This document shows, one piece after another, positions 1-10,822 of a stretch of DNA of 64,000 nt. How positions within the stretch are numbered: position 1 is the first letter of the stretch; the number at the start of each line of letters is the position of its first letter. The stretch lies in contig CP136065.1 of assembly GCA_032622095.1 (NCBI GenBank), positions 39,249,503-39,313,502 of the forward strand, read 5' to 3'. Source of the stretch: Siphonodentalium dalli. Taxonomy: Eukaryota > Mollusca > Scaphopoda > Gadilida > Siphonodentaliidae. The notes under the pieces were generated by a model that was given only the letters and a program-made list of their open reading frames with translations, was not told where the DNA came from and did no database searches. The position numbers were made by a program, and so were the translations under genes.

Positions 1-77
1 CTTGTATATTATTGTATGGTATTACCTCAACTCATTCGAAATCACAGGGTGTGTTATTAGCTGCCATATAACACTAA

Positions 78-986
78 TATGAAAGTGTCAATGACACTGT
101 AGCTCAACTTAGGTAGGGGAATAATTTAATGGTTGACAGTAAATGGAGGAATAGGAAAGGTGCTAATTGAAATGTCTAAGTAAGACTAGATGTACATGTC
201 AATATCAACATTCATGACAGGTTTCATAATGATCGGATCAGGGAGGTGGAGATTATGGTGTGCCAAAGGATTTATTGATGCAAAGAGTAAATTCTAAAAT
301 AGTCACCGGCAGCCATGTTTTTTTTCCGAATTACCCAAAATAACCTGTTCCCATCTACAGCCTTTACAAATCTTATAATGATCTGATCAATGGTACGACC
401 TGTAGCCCATGCCAAAGGATTTAGTCATGCAAAGAGTAAAATCCAAGATGGCTGCTGGCGGCCATGTTTTTTGGTCGAACGACCCCAAAATTACTCGATC
501 CCATCTACATGTCATTGTTAACATCCATGACAAATTTCATGAAGTTCTGACCAAAGCTACAACCTGTAGCCCGCGCCAAAGAATTTAGTCATGCAAAGAG
601 TAAAATCCAAAATGGCTGCTGGCGGCCATGTTTTTTGGCTGAACGATCCCAAAATCACTCATTCCCATCTAAATGTCAATATTAACATCCATGACAAATT
701 TCATGATGATCAGACGAACAGTACGACCTGTATCCCGCGCCAATGGATTGAATTTTGAAATCCAAGATGGCCACCAGTGGCCATGTTTTTTGACCGAATG
801 ACCCCAAAATGACTCGTTCCCTCTACATGTCAATGTCAACATTCATGACAAATTTCATAAAGATCAGACCAAAGGTACGACCTGTAGCCCGCGCCAAAGG
901 AAATTGTTGACGGACACACGGACACACGGACGACGGACGCCAAACCATGGCAATAGCTCAAACTTACAAAGTAAGTTGAGCTAACT
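78..986. mobile_element. 'AAGATGGC' module element with 12-bp inverted ends (unit A)
   Basis: Perfect inverted repeats TAGCTCAACTTA (100-111) and TAAGTTGAGCTA (972-983) bound about 130-160 bp modules, each with ATCCAAGATGGC, GGCGGCCATGTTTTT and CGACCTGTAGCC motifs. A ggacacacgga run precedes the right end. The third unit lacks it at the same site. No coding capacity is seen, so it is non-autonomous. Confidence 0.7.
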
Positions 987-1125
987 AGGGGATGTAGAAT
1001 TCATTTATTCACAAAACTAGAAACCAACCCATATAGAAAGCACCATGGTTGTAGTGCCATTTTTATTCATTCTGCACACATCATAACATATTAAACAGTT
1101 AGATGTATATTAAATTATTAGATTT

Positions 1126-3130
1126 GATTTTAAGACAACATGTTAACCTGAACGTTTACAGAAGACATCGTCCACTCAAATGAATTATTCCCCTTTATAT
1201 ATTATCGATATTAGATCGTGATTATTACCGGGAATTTATTGAAATTGGCGTACAGTGTGACTTTAAAGGCTGTAGATCGGTATATCATCTATGTACCGGT
1301 ATCTTAAGGCTGTAGATCGGTATATCATCTCTGTATCGGTATCTTAATGCTGTAGATCGGTATATCATCTCTGTACCGGTATCTTAATGTTGTAGATCGG
1401 TATATCATCTCTGTACCGGTATCTTAAGGCTGCAGATCGGTATGTCATCTCTGTACCGGTATCTTAAGGCTGCAGATCGGTATATCATCTCTGTACCGGT
1501 ATCTTAAGGCTGTATGTCGGTATATCATCTCTGTACCGGTAACTTAAGGCTGTATGTCGGTATATCATCTCTTTACCGGTATCTTAAGGCTGTATATCGG
1601 TATATCACCTCTGTGCCGGTATCTTAAGGCTGTATATCGTTATATCATCTCTGTACCGGTATCTTAAGGCTGCAGTTCGGTATATCATCTCTGTACCGGT
1701 ATCTTAAGGCTGTATATCGGTATATCATCTCTGTACCGGTATCTTAAGGCTGTATATCGGTATATCATCTCTGTACCGGTATCTTAAGGCTGTATATCGT
1801 TATATCATATCTGTACCGGTATCTTAAGGCTGTATATCGTTATATCATCTCTGTACCGGTATCTTAAGGCTGTAGATCGGTATATCATCTCTGTACCGGT
1901 ATCTTATATTAGCTCTTATCCATCCTTCCAATAATTTAACCTTAAACGATCATTGACCATTAAGAAAGTATATATTTCAACAACATGTACAGCATGTTTG
2001 AGACAAAAAACGTTTCTCCGAATAACCATTAAATATATATATGACAGTCACACGAGTCATACCTAAATATAGAGTCATGCCTAAATATAGAGTCGCACGA
2101 CGACGAAACGAACCCGAAACAGATTGTGGAGCAGCTTGTCGGGAAATTACCCATAATCTATTTTGTACTTCCGTAAATACGTTGCATATTCTACGCCGTT
2201 ATGTCTATACATGTACGCCTGATATCGCAGGTGGATATATACATTTATATTAAATGTATATGAATAGTAATCGACCGCCAAATATACACAACACACTCAA
2301 TTCATCGCCATCAAAGTCGTTCTGTTATATAAACCTTAGTGAGATTATGCATTAATGTTTACAAAGCGAATTAAATATAATGTACGCTGACCTTATTTTG
2401 TACTCGATGCCAATTGTACAATTTTATTTGCTCTCTAAATGACCGATGCACATCAAATACCTCGTAAACATGCATTCCAAGTACCCCTGATACGGATGGA
2501 ACTCTCTGAAATAGATTTTATTGTCTGATACTTACGTGTTTTCGTTTTATGCTTGAAAGTATTCACAGAAGGTTTACACTCAGTTGATCTAAGTATAATA
2601 GCTATAAGAGATAACTCTACCTGGAGTTTGGGTATGAGTATTCACATCAATCGATTGTATAACACAATGAGTATTCAGATAAAAATACTTTAAAACTTTA
2701 TGGATCCGGTGATGGAACGCTCGTACTATTTTCCGGTAAACTTAATCGGATTGATGCGATGAACAGTTTTGACTGGTTAAGTCCATGTATTCTCGATGGA
2801 TGGCTAAGCTCTCCCCACCATGCAGGAATCGCTGTCGGATGAACTAAACAGATCAATTTCATAAAACAAATTTGTGTACGGCTATATAAACACCAATAGA
2901 TTATCATCACATTTTATTGGAAAATTGGCGCAGGATTTTATGTTTTATCATTTATATACTGCATTGTTTTATCATTTATATACTGCATGTGCCCCATTCA
3001 GTGACAAAACCGTCCTATATATACACGAATGCATGCATTGTGCTAAGTTGAAGAAATATATGCATCAGTACAATGTAATAGGTGTAAATAAACAGTGATC
3101 ATTCAAGTGTTTGTATATTTGTCGCCTGCA
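1126..3130. other. About 1.9-kb shared block, no gene recognised
   Basis: AT-rich sequence present four times: here, 17340-18760, 22470-25000 and 40525-41850. Small open frames in it (for example at 2041-2253) are not kept between copies, so it is treated as non-coding. Confidence 0.75.
1268..1907. repeat. 40-bp minisatellite, about 16 copies
   Basis: The unit begins ggctgtagatcggtatatca and ends taccggtatcttaa. It is head-to-tail with no spacers. Each unit is an imperfect dyad (agatcggta against taccggtatct), so single strands can fold. Variants such as gcagatcgg and gtatgtcgg alternate, indicating higher-order structure. Confidence 0.93.
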
Positions 3131-3227
3131 TGGCTATATGGGTATATATGTATATAAAGAAAGTTATGGACAAGTTATTTCAAGTGAAGCTAGTTCATAC
3201 AAAAGTACAACAAGTGATGTCCCTAAT

Positions 3228-3695
3228 TGTGCCCAAGGATGCTATAATCTATACATGCATATGATATTATAGTAATACACAACACATATTAATGTAGTAT
3301 GAACTTTAATATAACCCTAAGTTATAATGTTACATGGTGCTCAAGGATGCTATAATTTACATGCATGTGGTATAATAGTAATATAAAACAAATATTAATG
3401 TAGTATGAACTTTAATATAACCCTAAGTTATAATGTTATATGGTTATCATGGGACTAGTGATGTCTCTAATGGTGCTCAATGATGCTATAATCTACACGC
3501 ATGTGATATAATAGTAATATACAACACATATTAATGTAGTATGACCTTTAATATAACCCTAAGTTATAATGTTATATGGTTATCATGGGACTAGTGATGT
3601 CTGTTATGGTGCTCAAGGATGCTATAATCTACACGCATGTGATATAATAGTAATATACAACACATATTAATGTAGTATGAACTTTAATATAACAC
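3228..3695. repeat. Tandem repeat of about 107-137 bp, four copies
   Basis: Each copy carries ggatgctataat, gtaatatacaacacatatta and gaactttaatataac. Copy starts are near 3238, 3345, 3481 and 3618. The same set recurs at 25115-25575 in unit B. Confidence 0.85.
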
Positions 3696-3775
3696 CATAG
3701 TATCTTATGCGCCACAGGCGCTGGAGACTAATGCTACTGGCCACATAAATAATATGTATAAGGTATCTATTTTAG

Positions 3776-4957
3776 TATGGAGCGGGTTAATAATGGTAAT
3801 AATAACAGTCGATCTATTTTACTATAAAGCGGGTTAATAATGGTAATACGAACAGTCGATATATTTTACTATAGAGCGGGTTAATAATGGTAATAAAAAA
3901 CAGTCGATCTATTTTACTATGGAGCGGGTTAATAATGGAAATAAGAACACTCGATATATTTTACTATAGAGCAGGTTAATAATAGTAATAAGAAACAGTC
4001 GATCTATTTTACTATGGAGCGGGTTAATAATGGTAATAAGAACAGTCGATCTATTTTACTATAGAGTGGGTTAATAATGGTAATAAGAACAGTCGATATA
4101 TTTTACATGGAGCGGGTTAATAATGGTAATAAGAACAGTCGATATATTTTACTATAGAGCGGGTTAATAATGGTAATAAGAACAATCGATCTATTTTACT
4201 ATAGAGTGGGTTAATAATGGTAATAAGAACAGTCGATATATTTTACTATAGAGTGGGTTAATAATGGTAATATGAAACAGTCGATCTATTTTACTATGGA
4301 GCGGGTTAATAATGGTAATAAAAACAGTCGATCTATTTTACTATAGAGTGGGTTAATAATGGTAATAAGAACAGTCGATATATTTTACTATAGAGCGGGT
4401 TAATAATGGTAATAAGAACAGTCGATCTATTTTACTATAGAGCGGGTTAATAATGGTAATAAGAACAGTCGATCTATTTTACTATAGAGTGGGTTAATAA
4501 TGGAAATAAGAACAGTCGATATATTTTACTATAGAGCGGGTTAATAATGGTAATAAGAACAGTCGATCTATTTTACTATGGAGCGGGTTAATAATGGTAA
4601 TAAGAACAGTCGATATATTTTACTATAGAGCGGGTTAATAATGGTAATAAGAACAGTCGATCTATTTTACTATAGAGCGGGTTAATAATGGTAATAAGAA
4701 CAGTCGATCTATTTTACTATAGAGTGGGTTAATAATGGAAATAAGAACAGTCGATATATTTTACTATTGAGTGGGTTAATAATGGTAATAAGAAACAGTC
4801 GATCTATTTTACTATAGAGCGGGTTAATAATGGTAATAAGAACAGCCGATCTATTTTACTATGGAGCGGGTTAATAATGGTAATAAGAACAGTCGATCTA
4901 TTTTACTATAGAGTGGGTTAATAATGGTAATAAGAACATTCGATCTATTTTACATGG
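3776..4957. repeat. 47-bp minisatellite downstream of gene 1, about 25 copies
   Basis: The unit begins gcgggttaataatggtaata, continues with agaacagtcgatctatttta and ends ctatagag. Variants have one extra A (gaaacagtc), gatata for gatcta, or ctatgg for ctatag. It ends about 490 bp past the gene 1 stop codon. Confidence 0.93.
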
Positions 4958-5449
4958 ACCTGCTGTTCATAGTTGTTTTACAAATGGTGTAGCGTGCATT
5001 CCTTTTCACATGTATCCAATGCAAATGCATTGATTCCCTTCAATGGCCTAAAATATATTAAACCAGTGCATCGTATGCCCCCCTCGCCCGGTCGTGATAT
5101 TTATGCGAGGCCGCACGTGGAATATCAAAATGAAAGGACGCTATGTTATTCAGAGCCACATCGATGAGTTCAGTAGGCAGTACTGTAGTCCGTATATAGG
5201 TATTGATACCTCTCCCCAAAAAAACGACGTATAAACATAATATAAACGAGCCACAACATCTCACTTAGGATAGGACCATCACACACATTCCGCGTGCTTG
5301 TTTACTTTGTTTGAATGAATTATCGAGTTCTTGATGTTCACAATGTGTCCTACATCCATCGAACAAGAACCACCACACGGTAAAGTTCTGAGATGTGTTG
5401 CGAGATCCGGGGACTTTTCGTCTAATGTACGGGAAGTTCCCTCGACATG
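4958..5449 (-). other. 3' flank of gene 1
   Basis: Probable 3' untranslated and flanking DNA, almost identical to 29745-30239. No clear AATAAA on the minus strand was seen. It contains the propeller fragment at 5354-5420. Confidence 0.5.
5354..5420 (-). pseudogene. Propeller-coding fragment in the 3' flank of gene 1
   Basis: This stretch resembles gene 1 coding DNA at about 5654-5712, sharing gagatgtg and cgcgagatccgggga-type segments in the same orientation, but it lies past the stop codon. It is read as the tail end of a duplicated last-blade segment. The equivalent fragment is present downstream of genes 2 and 3. Confidence 0.6.
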
Positions 5450-6943
5450 TTACAGCTGACTCACATATGATGTGATAGAGTCGTTCGCCCTATTTGAAAC
5501 CATGAAGCACATCCTGGCAGGGTTGACACATATTCCGACGGGACCGGTTACTGATATTACGGAGCGACTGCGTTGTCCGTCACGGCTCAGTTCCATCACT
5601 TGACCACTGCTTCTATTGCAGACGTAAATGTTGTCGCCGAACACACACACGCCAATCGGATAAGACCCGCCACATGATATCGTGCTGAGATGTGACGCGA
5701 GATCCGGGGACAAAACTACCACCTGATGTGCGTCATAATCCGTCACAAACACGGCGTCGAACTCTGGAGATACAGCCACGCCATATGGATACGTGAAGGC
5801 GTATGCGGACTGAGCAATGACGTCACCACTCGTTGTTAGAGCGCGCACGCAACGGTCGATGGGACATGCAACAACTAATCTGTCCCCGACAGATCCGATA
5901 CCTCTACACCCTCCGGATACAGGAAACGATGTTTGATGACTGAGATCTGATGTTTGATACACCGATATCTGAGATTTATGCTTGTGTGATACGTAGATAC
6001 GATCATTAAGATGATAGATACCGGTCGGTTGAGAATTGATCGTGAGAGCGACAGACTTGGTGATTGTACCTTTATGGGTGACCAACATGAGCTTGTTCGG
6101 TTTGAAGGATGCAATTATCATATCCGACTGCGGACTTTTGTTGAGGAACGCCATCACCGACCAAGTTCCTCCGCATGAAAAGTCGAACTCCTTTACTAAT
6201 TGACCGATAGGCTTCTGACAAATAGCAATGCTACACGAATCATTCAAAATCTGCTGTACAGATTCCAAAACGTCTTTATTGATGACGGCCTCGTAATCTA
6301 TCGGCGATAGTATTTCGAAATCGCTGAGCAGACTCTCTGAATTGGATATAGTTTGATGCAGCTTGATCGAACGCTTGTTAAGAACCTCAGCCCTTTTTTG
6401 AGCAGACACTTCTGAAGTAGCCTGTGCGTCTACAGGAACGTCCTCTCCCCCCGGGTTTATTGCCGCCCCTTCACATGAATGTGATTCCGCTTCTTTTTCT
6501 GGTAACAGTTTTACTTGTCTCTCTTTCTTCAGTTCGGACAGAACTTTTACTATCTTATCTACGCTCTTTGCTGATAACTTGTGCTTTGACATTGTATCTC
6601 TAACGCGGTTGAGCGTTTTCTGCTCACAGTCATCCACGATCCGTCGAATCTCAGAAAATAATTTCTGAACCTCCGTCATCATATCCTTCTCTTTTCCGTC
6701 TTGTTTGGTCAGCCAACCGGGAACAGATTCCTGCTTCTTGTTTGCTTCCGAAAATAATTGATCAAGATCTGATTCGAATAGTTGGACATCCGCTTCCATT
6801 TTTGCTATCGCCTTCGACAGATCTTCGAGTTGACATTTTGGATATGCAACTGCATGGCACGAGGCACAGCATGGTACAGCATGGGTGCCACAGAATGAAT
6901 CAATGGGTTGGGGGTGCAGCTCGCAAAATTCGGCGGCTGACAT
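5450..6943 (-). CDS. TRIM-like protein 1: B-box, coiled coil, NHL-type propeller, no RING (497 aa)
   Basis: Seen: an uninterrupted reading frame. Residues 7-37 hold a B-box-like zinc pattern (C7, H10, C18, H21, C26, C29, C37; Tyr34 where a His ligand is usual). Residues about 40-135 are helical and charged (coiled coil). A Gly/Pro/acidic linker (about 150-185) and a second helical stretch (about 190-235) follow. Residues about 245-497 form repeated blades with P-x-G and NDRIYVSH/DNIYVCN-like strands typical of NHL propellers. Known: TRIM-NHL proteins are cytoplasmic; many are RING ubiquitin ligases, others RNA or ligand binders. No RING precedes the B-box, so ligase activity is not supported. 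The Met is chosen because an acceptor (ttttattttcag) ends 7 bases before it, and because the paralogues share this start. Function (innate immune or RNA regulation) is unknown. Downstream lies a 47-bp minisatellite. Confidence 0.88.
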   Translation of the reverse strand: MSAAEFCELHPQPIDSFCGTHAVPCCASCHAVAYPKCQLEDLSKAIAKMEADVQLFESDLDQLFSEANKKQESVPGWLTKQDGKEKDMMTEVQKLFSEIRRIVDDCEQKTLNRVRDTMSKHKLSAKSVDKIVKVLSELKKERQVKLLPEKEAESHSCEGAAINPGGEDVPVDAQATSEVSAQKRAEVLNKRSIKLHQTISNSESLLSDFEILSPIDYEAVINKDVLESVQQILNDSCSIAICQKPIGQLVKEFDFSCGGTWSVMAFLNKSPQSDMIIASFKPNKLMLVTHKGTITKSVALTINSQPTGIYHLNDRIYVSHKHKSQISVYQTSDLSHQTSFPVSGGCRGIGSVGDRLVVACPIDRCVRALTTSGDVIAQSAYAFTYPYGVAVSPEFDAVFVTDYDAHQVVVLSPDLASHLSTISCGGSYPIGVCVFGDNIYVCNRSSGQVMELSRDGQRSRSVISVTGPVGICVNPARMCFMVSNRANDSITSYVSQL

Positions 6944-6949
6944 GATTTA

Positions 6950-6970
6950 TCTGAAAATAAAATCGTTCTA
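6950..6970 (-). promoter_or_regulatory. Splice acceptor of gene 1 leader intron
   Basis: On the minus strand a T-rich tract ends in CAG (complement of 6951-6953). The coding exon begins at about 6950, 7 bases before the ATG. The same site is present at gene 2. The upstream leader exon and its donor were not identified. Confidence 0.7.
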
Positions 6971-7033
6971 TTATTATGTTCTTGTCCAGTTACCATTTCA
7001 CCCACATGCACAAAGTAAGATATATATAGAATC

Positions 7034-7165
7034 TCCAAGGAGTTATGTTGGAATATAAGATTGATGAAACGAGTTTCATAAATTTGATACACAACGAATC
7101 GTAGACGAGTTGTGAACCAAATTTTATCAAAAGAGTTTTATTAAATCTTATATCCCAACAAATCG
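7034..7165. mobile_element. Small foldback (MITE-like) element upstream of gene 1
   Basis: The left arm (ttatgttggaatataaga) and right arm (tcttatatcccaacaaat) are inverted copies about 50 bp long, with inner parts tttgatacacaac and gttgtgaaccaaa also pairing. Its paralogue upstream of gene 2 shows it predates the duplication. Confidence 0.6.
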
Positions 7166-8090
7166 ACATCTTTAATTTACTTTAAACGAAGTTGAATAAT
7201 GCATGCAAAATACATACATACAAGGCGTTGGCTGAGACGCTTCAAAACCGTATACGACAGTATTTCGCGCTCTGACTGGCGACGAAAAATATAGTCCACC
7301 AATTTGCCTCTTTGTTTTTGTGGCTATTTTCATTAGTGCTACGAATAATTTAACTTTAATGAACAAAACATTTTGCAATGTCGGGTGTTGATCTCATGCG
7401 CCGCTTTTCTAAATAGTATTAATCCGCGCGGCAATTTTGTTGGCGCGATGCCAAGTATCCCGCGAAGCACGCGCCTATTCATCAATATACCATATGAGAT
7501 ATGAAAATATAAGGAAATATGTAATGGCTTTTTAAATGATATAATAGGGGTTTCATGTGATATATCAGAGAAACTGACCTGTCCATATTCATTTGGAAAT
7601 TGGCCCGCTCAAATCAAAATGAATTGTAACCGATAACAGTCTTGAATACAATATAGTGATCTCTGACTTGCAGTTTGCTGGATTCAGGTTCACATCTCAG
7701 ACAAATTTGATAACAAATAATATCGAATTTTGTTCAAATCCACGAACGTTTTTTAAACAACAATAAACTCTTGACAACTTGAACAATGGGGAGTGGAGAA
7801 CGGATGTGATCAGAGGGTCTATAGTTGAAGGATGTCTAGCTTAGAATTTCCAACTGAATCCCGGTCGTCTTCAAGACGATCGAAATTTCCACCTCAACGA
7901 AATTCTATTTCCAACCCCTTGTAATTATCGAACTGCAACCTTAACCTTTCCAACTGTTGGATAGTTCCAACAATACCCCTCGCTGGAATCAGATCAACTG
8001 CAAATGCTATTTCAGTCTTAACAAGTGCACAACAGAACAATTTTCAATATAAATACACTCATCATTTGCGCGGAATGAATTACATAGGCA
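7166..8090. other. Intergenic, no gene recognised
   Basis: Holds one copy of a 44-bp sequence (caactgttggatagttccaa, near 7950) that is tandemly tripled in unit B. Otherwise nothing recognised. Confidence 0.5.
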
Positions 8091-8516
8091 TAAAAAGTTA
8101 TTTGGGAACAATCCGAATCCAAAATCAACTGTACAACAGTTAAAAAGTCCAACAAGAGCTATAACTCAGATAATATATGTCGGACCGACCACATATTCGG
8201 ACTTAACATGACTGTGTTTCTTGTTGTTAAACCACGTACCAAGTTTTGAGTCGTTCGATAAACTTATACTAAGGTTATCATCCATGCAGAAACCAATACA
8301 TCGACATATTCTAATACAAACAATGTTTATAACTCTACTAAACAAAACGACATATTCTACTACAAACAAGGCCTATAACTCATGCAAAATTTGACTGACC
8401 CCACATTCAAACTGGGCCTGTGTTTGCTAGTAATTAAACCACATATATCATGTTTTGAGTCGACCGAAAATCTAATAGTAAAGTCCTGAATCCAAACTAT
8501 TGAGGGACGGACGAAC

Positions 8517-9385
8517 TAAAAGACTAAATAATAAAAGGCCGTCCGGCCACAGTGTCCCCGGAAAAAAGTGGCTTCATCGGGGGCATCAGCTTTTCTGAAG
8601 AAAAAAATAACAAGGACTCTAAATCCGATACTAAATTTCAGAACAATCCAACCACTGTCCCCTGAAATGGTACACGGTAAACTCTATATATTTATTTGTT
8701 AATTTTACCTTCATTAATGCTGGCTGTGTTATTTGTTACTCATATACCAAATTTGATTCAGATACATATATGATCACACAGACTAAAGTTATCATCCGGA
8801 AACCAGAAATTGACAGGATTCTAAGTCGTAAAAGGGCCATAACTCTCACAAAAATTGGCAGAGCAAACCCATATACGAACCTGATCTGTATTTTGGGCTG
8901 ATTAACTATCATACTAAATTTAATTAACATATGATAACACAAACTAAAGTTATCATCCGGAAACCAGAAATTGACAGGATTCTTAGTCGAAAAAGGGCCA
9001 TAACTATAGCAAAAATTGGCTGAGTGTACCCATATTCGAACTTGACCTGTATTGCGAGCTGATAAACGCATATTCCAAATTTGATAGGATATGATCACAC
9101 AAACTGAAGTTATCATCCGGAAACCAGAAAATTACATGATATTAAGTTAAAAAAAAGGGCCATAACTCTCGCAAAAATGGGCGGAGCAAACCCATATTCG
9201 AACTTAACCTGTATTTTGATCTGATAAACTCACCTATGAAACTTGCTTTTGATCAAATAACCGAAACTAAAGTTATCGTCCGGAAACCATTTCCGGACGG
9301 ACGGATGGACGTCATCGCGGACGGACGGACACCGGCTATTTTAATAGTCCCCCGAAAAAAAAAATTCGGGGAACAACTAAACAAG
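8517..9385. mobile_element. Tandem-module element with terminal hairpin, absent from unit B
   Basis: About 160-bp modules (ttatcatccggaaaccag at 8789, 8950, 9110 and, as a variant, 9273) each carry gggccataactct and acccatattcgaac. A ggacggacgga run follows, then a short hairpin (ccccgaa ... ttcgggg, about 9351-9372). The paralogous stretch near 36510 lacks it. No coding sequence. Possibly a non-autonomous Helitron-like element. Confidence 0.55.
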
Positions 9386-9389
9386 TTTT

Positions 9390-10805
9390 TTTTCAGCGGG
9401 ATTATACAATTTGACCGGAAGTTGGAAAATATTCGCCATTGGGCATGAAACATTTCACTTCAGTTAGTGGTTGAAACATTAAACTTATATACGTTTGGCT
9501 TCAAATTTCCAATATGTATTGCGTTAATGATGAAATTTCCAACTGCGGATAATTTAGGCCACAGTTGGGACGGGGGGGGGGGTCACAGAAACGTCAATCT
9601 CCACATCTGTGGATTTTAAGAGTGTTGCTGCACTTAGGACTGTATGGAAGATTGATAACATAAGTAAAATAGATTCGGCTTTGGTAGGTTTTTATAGTTT
9701 TTAAATGGATACTGTACTCAAATATTGTTGTTGGTTTCTACTCTTCTCCGTATAATAAGATAACCAGATTTCCATTATTTGACTGTCGGCTGAGTACGAA
9801 GTAATCATGGTACAGATGGCTGATAAGCCGGAATGCAAAAAATAGTACGCTTGTAGTCGATGTATTTTGTACAGTTTTCAGGCATATGTATCAAATAAAT
9901 ATTATTTCACTCAAATGTGATATTAATCTTGTGAAACTTCATTTGTTAGCTTACCAACCAGCTTCTAGGGGATATTCGGTTAACCAAAATGAGTAAACAT
10001 TAGTCCAAAAATACATGTCAAGTTAATGATGGTTTTGTTGCTTATTCGATAGTAATCATACGGAATTGCATCAAACCAGCCCAAACATATTGATATGTGC
10101 CAAGGGTCCACCATATGTCGATAAATAATTGAGGGATATCAATAAAAACCAAGCACAGTGGAATGGAAGGGAATGTGCGACGTATTGTGTATTTAGGTGT
10201 GTGTTGATGTGTAGATGAATGAAATTAACTATTTTAATATGATTTGGCCGACATATTTCAATAGATATTAGGACCGGACGTGGATTGATGACCAGATTTC
10301 TGACTTTTATGGTCAAAGTATTGCTTGGTAATTGTTAGAGTTGCTTGGTATATAGTTTAGCAATCAATTCCTTATATGGACGTTGATTTGCATTGCACAT
10401 GTGCAGAATTCATATATTTATTTTGTTAATCCAAACAAAGCTTATATTGTTTTCCTTCAATTTTCACATTTAAATATCGCAGATATATTTTTCTTTCGAC
10501 ATTTTGTTAATCCAAACAAAGCTTTTATTCCTTCATTAATTTAATTTAGAATGGCAATGTGATGTTATTGTAATTGTGCAAATAGTACAAGAAAATGCAA
10601 TTTCTTCGCTTATTATACGTCTCTGTTTTGTCTTGGTTTCAGTGTTTACATGCATTTCCATCTCGAATGTTGTTGCTTCTTTATTGATAACTAGTTCATT
10701 TTTACATTTCGTTGATTTAATGTCTGTGGTTTTTTTATTTCGGAGATGTACCTCATTGCAAGTTGAAGTTATAATGCAACGACTTCACGGTTCACGCGTT
10801 GACTC
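9390..10805. other. Shared intergenic block, no gene recognised
   Basis: Similar to 36550-38100. Contains a poly(G) run near 9571-9580. Open frames such as 10576-10905 are not conserved in the second copy. Confidence 0.6.
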
Positions 10806-10822
10806 TTTTGTATATACTATAG

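Noticed and set aside
1268-1907. CRISPR-like array
   Set aside because: Units are head-to-tail without unique spacers, and the window is clearly eukaryotic.
5058-5264. Conserved small minus-strand frame downstream of gene 1, also at 29765-30055 (starting MRCCGS)
   Set aside because: The flanks are nearly identical in units A and B, so an open frame is expected to be kept without selection. It has no recognised domain and lies in the likely 3' untranslated region.
9236-9448. Overlapping plus- and minus-strand frames near the GGAC run
   Set aside because: Low-complexity and hairpin sequence; absent from unit B with the rest of the element.
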